DNA from: a virus
Length of the DNA: 23,241 nt
Virus record (IMG/VR): IMGVR_UViG_3300032240_000417
Location: 1-23,241 of that record
Reading direction: 5' to 3' (one strand)
In this document: positions 21,874-23,241 of the stretch, in pieces
Numbering within the stretch: position 1 is the first letter of the stretch
How the letters are laid out: every line of letters begins with the position of its first letter
The notes under the pieces: model-generated
Databases searched by the model: none
The model's input: only the letters and a program-made list of their open reading frames with translations
Told to the model about the DNA's origin: nothing
Position numbers and translations under genes: made by a program

Positions 21874-22925
21874 AGGTAGCAATTATTACAGACCAGCACT
21901 TTGGTGCAAGAAATGATAGTATTGCCTTTTTAGATTTCTTTGAAAAATTCTATGATACTGTTTTCTTCCCTCGACTTGTTGAGAGTGGTATCACTAATGT
22001 TCTAATATTGGGCGATACTTTTGATCGTCGCAAATATGTTAATTTCTATGCTTTACAAAGAGCAAAGGAAATGTTTTTTAATCGTCTTGCTGAATTAGGT
22101 ATTACTGTTCACATGCTTGCAGGCAATCACGATACATACTATAAAAATACTAATGATGTAAACTCACCTGACTTACTTCTAAAAGAATATAATAACATTA
22201 CTGTTATTGACAGCCCAACTACTATTCAGGTAGATGGGGTTGATATTTGTATGATGCCATGGATCTGTCCAGACAATTACGATGCCTCAATTAGTGAAAT
22301 GAAAAATACTACAGCAGACCTATGTATGGGTCATTTTGAAATTGCGGGATTCGCAATGCACAGAGGAATGGAAAGTCATGAAGGACTTAATAAAGCGTTA
22401 TTCGATAAATTTGATTTGGTTTTTTCTGGGCATTATCACCATCGTAGCGATGATGGTCATATCTATTATCTCGGAAATCCCTACGAACTCACATGGCAAG
22501 ACTATAACGACACCAGAGGGTTTCACTTGTTCGATCTCGAGACAAGAGAACTCGAGTTCATTGCTAATCCTTATACAATGTTCGAAAGACTCGAATACAA
22601 CGATAAAGAAATCGAACCTGTCAACTTAGACGAATTGGATCTTGCACAAAAATATGTAAAATTGGTAGTGGTGAATAAGACAGACTTTTATAAATTTGAC
22701 AAGTTCATCCAAAAGTTGTATAATAAAGGATGTCATGAAATCAAAATTATTGAAGACATGTCAGAGTTTAATGATGGTGAGATCGGTGAGGAAATCAACC
22801 TTGAAGATACGCTATCTGTACTTGCTCATTACATCGATTCGATTGAAACGGATGTTGATAAAGAACAAGTTAAAACCTACATGCGGACTCTCTACACAGA
22901 AGCGGTAAATATCGAGGTAGTATGA
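21870..22925 (+). CDS. gp47: Recombination nuclease subunit gp47 (Mre11/SbcD-like)
   Basis: gp47 is the nuclease half of the gp46-gp47 complex that resects DNA ends for recombination and host-DNA breakdown. The 351-residue protein (T4: 339) has all phosphoesterase motifs: D8 and H10 in TDQHFG, D49 in ILGDTFDRR, N86-H87 in LAGNHDTY, H155 in MGHFE, and H188/H190 in SGHYHHR. Residues about 240-351 are the capping/partner-binding part. The start is a TTG (21870-21872), with AGGA at 21861-21864 five bases upstream; it overlaps the TGA of the AAA+ gene, which implies coupled translation. A perfect sigma-70 promoter lies inside the coding region at 22696-22724. Confidence 0.94.
   Translation: MKVAIITDQHFGARNDSIAFLDFFEKFYDTVFFPRLVESGITNVLILGDTFDRRKYVNFYALQRAKEMFFNRLAELGITVHMLAGNHDTYYKNTNDVNSPDLLLKEYNNITVIDSPTTIQVDGVDICMMPWICPDNYDASISEMKNTTADLCMGHFEIAGFAMHRGMESHEGLNKALFDKFDLVFSGHYHHRSDDGHIYYLGNPYELTWQDYNDTRGFHLFDLETRELEFIANPYTMFERLEYNDKEIEPVNLDELDLAQKYVKLVVVNKTDFYKFDKFIQKLYNKGCHEIKIIEDMSEFNDGEIGEEINLEDTLSVLAHYIDSIETDVDKEQVKTYMRTLYTEAVNIEVV
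22696..22724 (+). promoter_or_regulatory. Perfect-consensus sigma-70 promoter inside gene 47
   Basis: TTGACA (22696-22701) and TATAAT (22719-22724) are both exact consensus hexamers, separated by 17 bases, within codons for KFDKFIQKLYNKG of gp47. The -10 context GTTGTATAATA is identical over 11 bases to the uvsY promoter. It would start a transcript near 22731, serving the 95-aa gene and gene 46. Confidence 0.8.
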
Positions 22926-23209
22926 TGAAACAACTTGAGATTGAGTATTTCTTTCCACTGACAGAACAGATTCTTTTAGACTTAGATTTTTCTCAATGTT
23001 CTCCACATCAGTATTATTATCGTGCTCAAGGTATCGCTGGTCTTCATGGTCCAGTTGCTACTGGTATGGTATATAAAATTGCTGATGACGGAACAAACAC
23101 AACATGGTCAACTCAACTTAATGGTTGGGATATTGGCACAAAACAAGAGCCATCAAAACTTCGTAAATTCTTAATGAAGTATTTGGTTGGTTGGAAATGG
23201 GTAGGGTAA
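22925..23209 (+). CDS. Hypothetical protein between genes 47 and 46 (94 aa)
   Basis: Two adjacent ATGs (22922, 22925) are possible; 22925 has GAGG (22914-22917) at seven bases and is preferred. The start overlaps the gp47 stop TGA. The product is compact and aromatic: it begins MKQLEIEYFFPLTEQILLDLDFSQ, has a Gly-rich middle (AQGIAGLHGPVATGMVYK), and ends LRKFLMKYLVGWKWVG. No known domain, signal peptide or transmembrane segment is visible. Its setting between the two subunits of the recombination nuclease, and one base before the gene 46 ATG, suggests co-expression with them; a role in that complex is only guessed. Confidence 0.7.
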   Translation: MKQLEIEYFFPLTEQILLDLDFSQCSPHQYYYRAQGIAGLHGPVATGMVYKIADDGTNTTWSTQLNGWDIGTKQEPSKLRKFLMKYLVGWKWVG

Positions 23210-23241
23210 ATGATCGTATTTAAAAGCGTACAGTGGAAGAA
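23210..23241 (+). CDS. gp46: Recombination nuclease subunit gp46, 5' end (truncated)
   Basis: The ATG at 23210 directly follows the previous stop and opens MIVFKSVQWK before the window ends. This start is like that of gp46/Rad50/SbcC-type proteins of marine T4-like phages (MI.FK.V.WKNFLS), and gene 46 is the expected partner downstream of 47. Only ten codons are visible, so the call rests on this short match and on gene order. Confidence 0.7.
   Translation, partial: MIVFKSVQWK

Overview
The window is a 23.2-kb piece of a tailed, contractile-tail bacteriophage of the T4 superfamily. Gene order and protein content match the T4 structural core: neck 13-14, 15, terminase 17, sheath 18, tube 19, portal 20, a core protein like 67, protease 21, scaffold 22 and capsid 23, followed by uvsY, uvsW, 55, 47 and the start of 46. 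The DNA is AT-rich. The cyanophage/pelagiphage-type short fibre genes, the absence of a gene 16 between 15 and 17, and the 23-(tube paralogue)-uvsY-uvsW-55-47-46 order point to the marine or freshwater 'exo-T-even' group rather than to close coliphage T4 relatives. The host cannot be read from the sequence; no photosynthesis gene is present. All genes are on the + strand.

Layout. Positions 1-4238 hold five fibre-like or appendage-like genes (the first truncated at the left edge), rich in Thr/Ser/Gly and sharing repeats. Positions 4242-8437 hold the neck/connector genes and the large terminase. Positions 8511-10832 hold sheath and tube. Positions 10856-16953 hold the head module: portal, four small genes (one a 51-codon gene linked by TAATG overlaps), prohead protease, scaffold and major capsid protein, closed by a strong terminator. 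A tube-fold paralogue follows (17042-17563). From 17571 the character changes to nucleic-acid metabolism: UvsY recombination mediator, UvsW helicase, an unknown protein, the late sigma factor gp55, a BCS1-like AAA+ ATPase, the gp47 nuclease, an unknown 95-aa protein and the first codons of gp46.

Regulation. The left part carries T4-late-type -10 elements (N-ATAAATA) before 1875, 8511, 10245, 14640 and 17042, which the gp55 sigma encoded here would be expected to read. The right part carries sigma-70-type promoters with 17-bp spacers before uvsY and gene 55, and a perfect-consensus copy buried inside gene 47. The uvsY and gene-47 copies share the identical 11-mer GTTGTATAATA. The window thus spans the boundary between host-polymerase-driven genes and the gp55-dependent virion block.

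The least described parts are the AAA+ ATPase placed between 55 and 47 and co-translated with 47, the four-gene cassette between portal and protease, beta-rich insertions in both neck proteins, a duplicated LDDFI motif in gp55, and several RNA hairpins at gene junctions.
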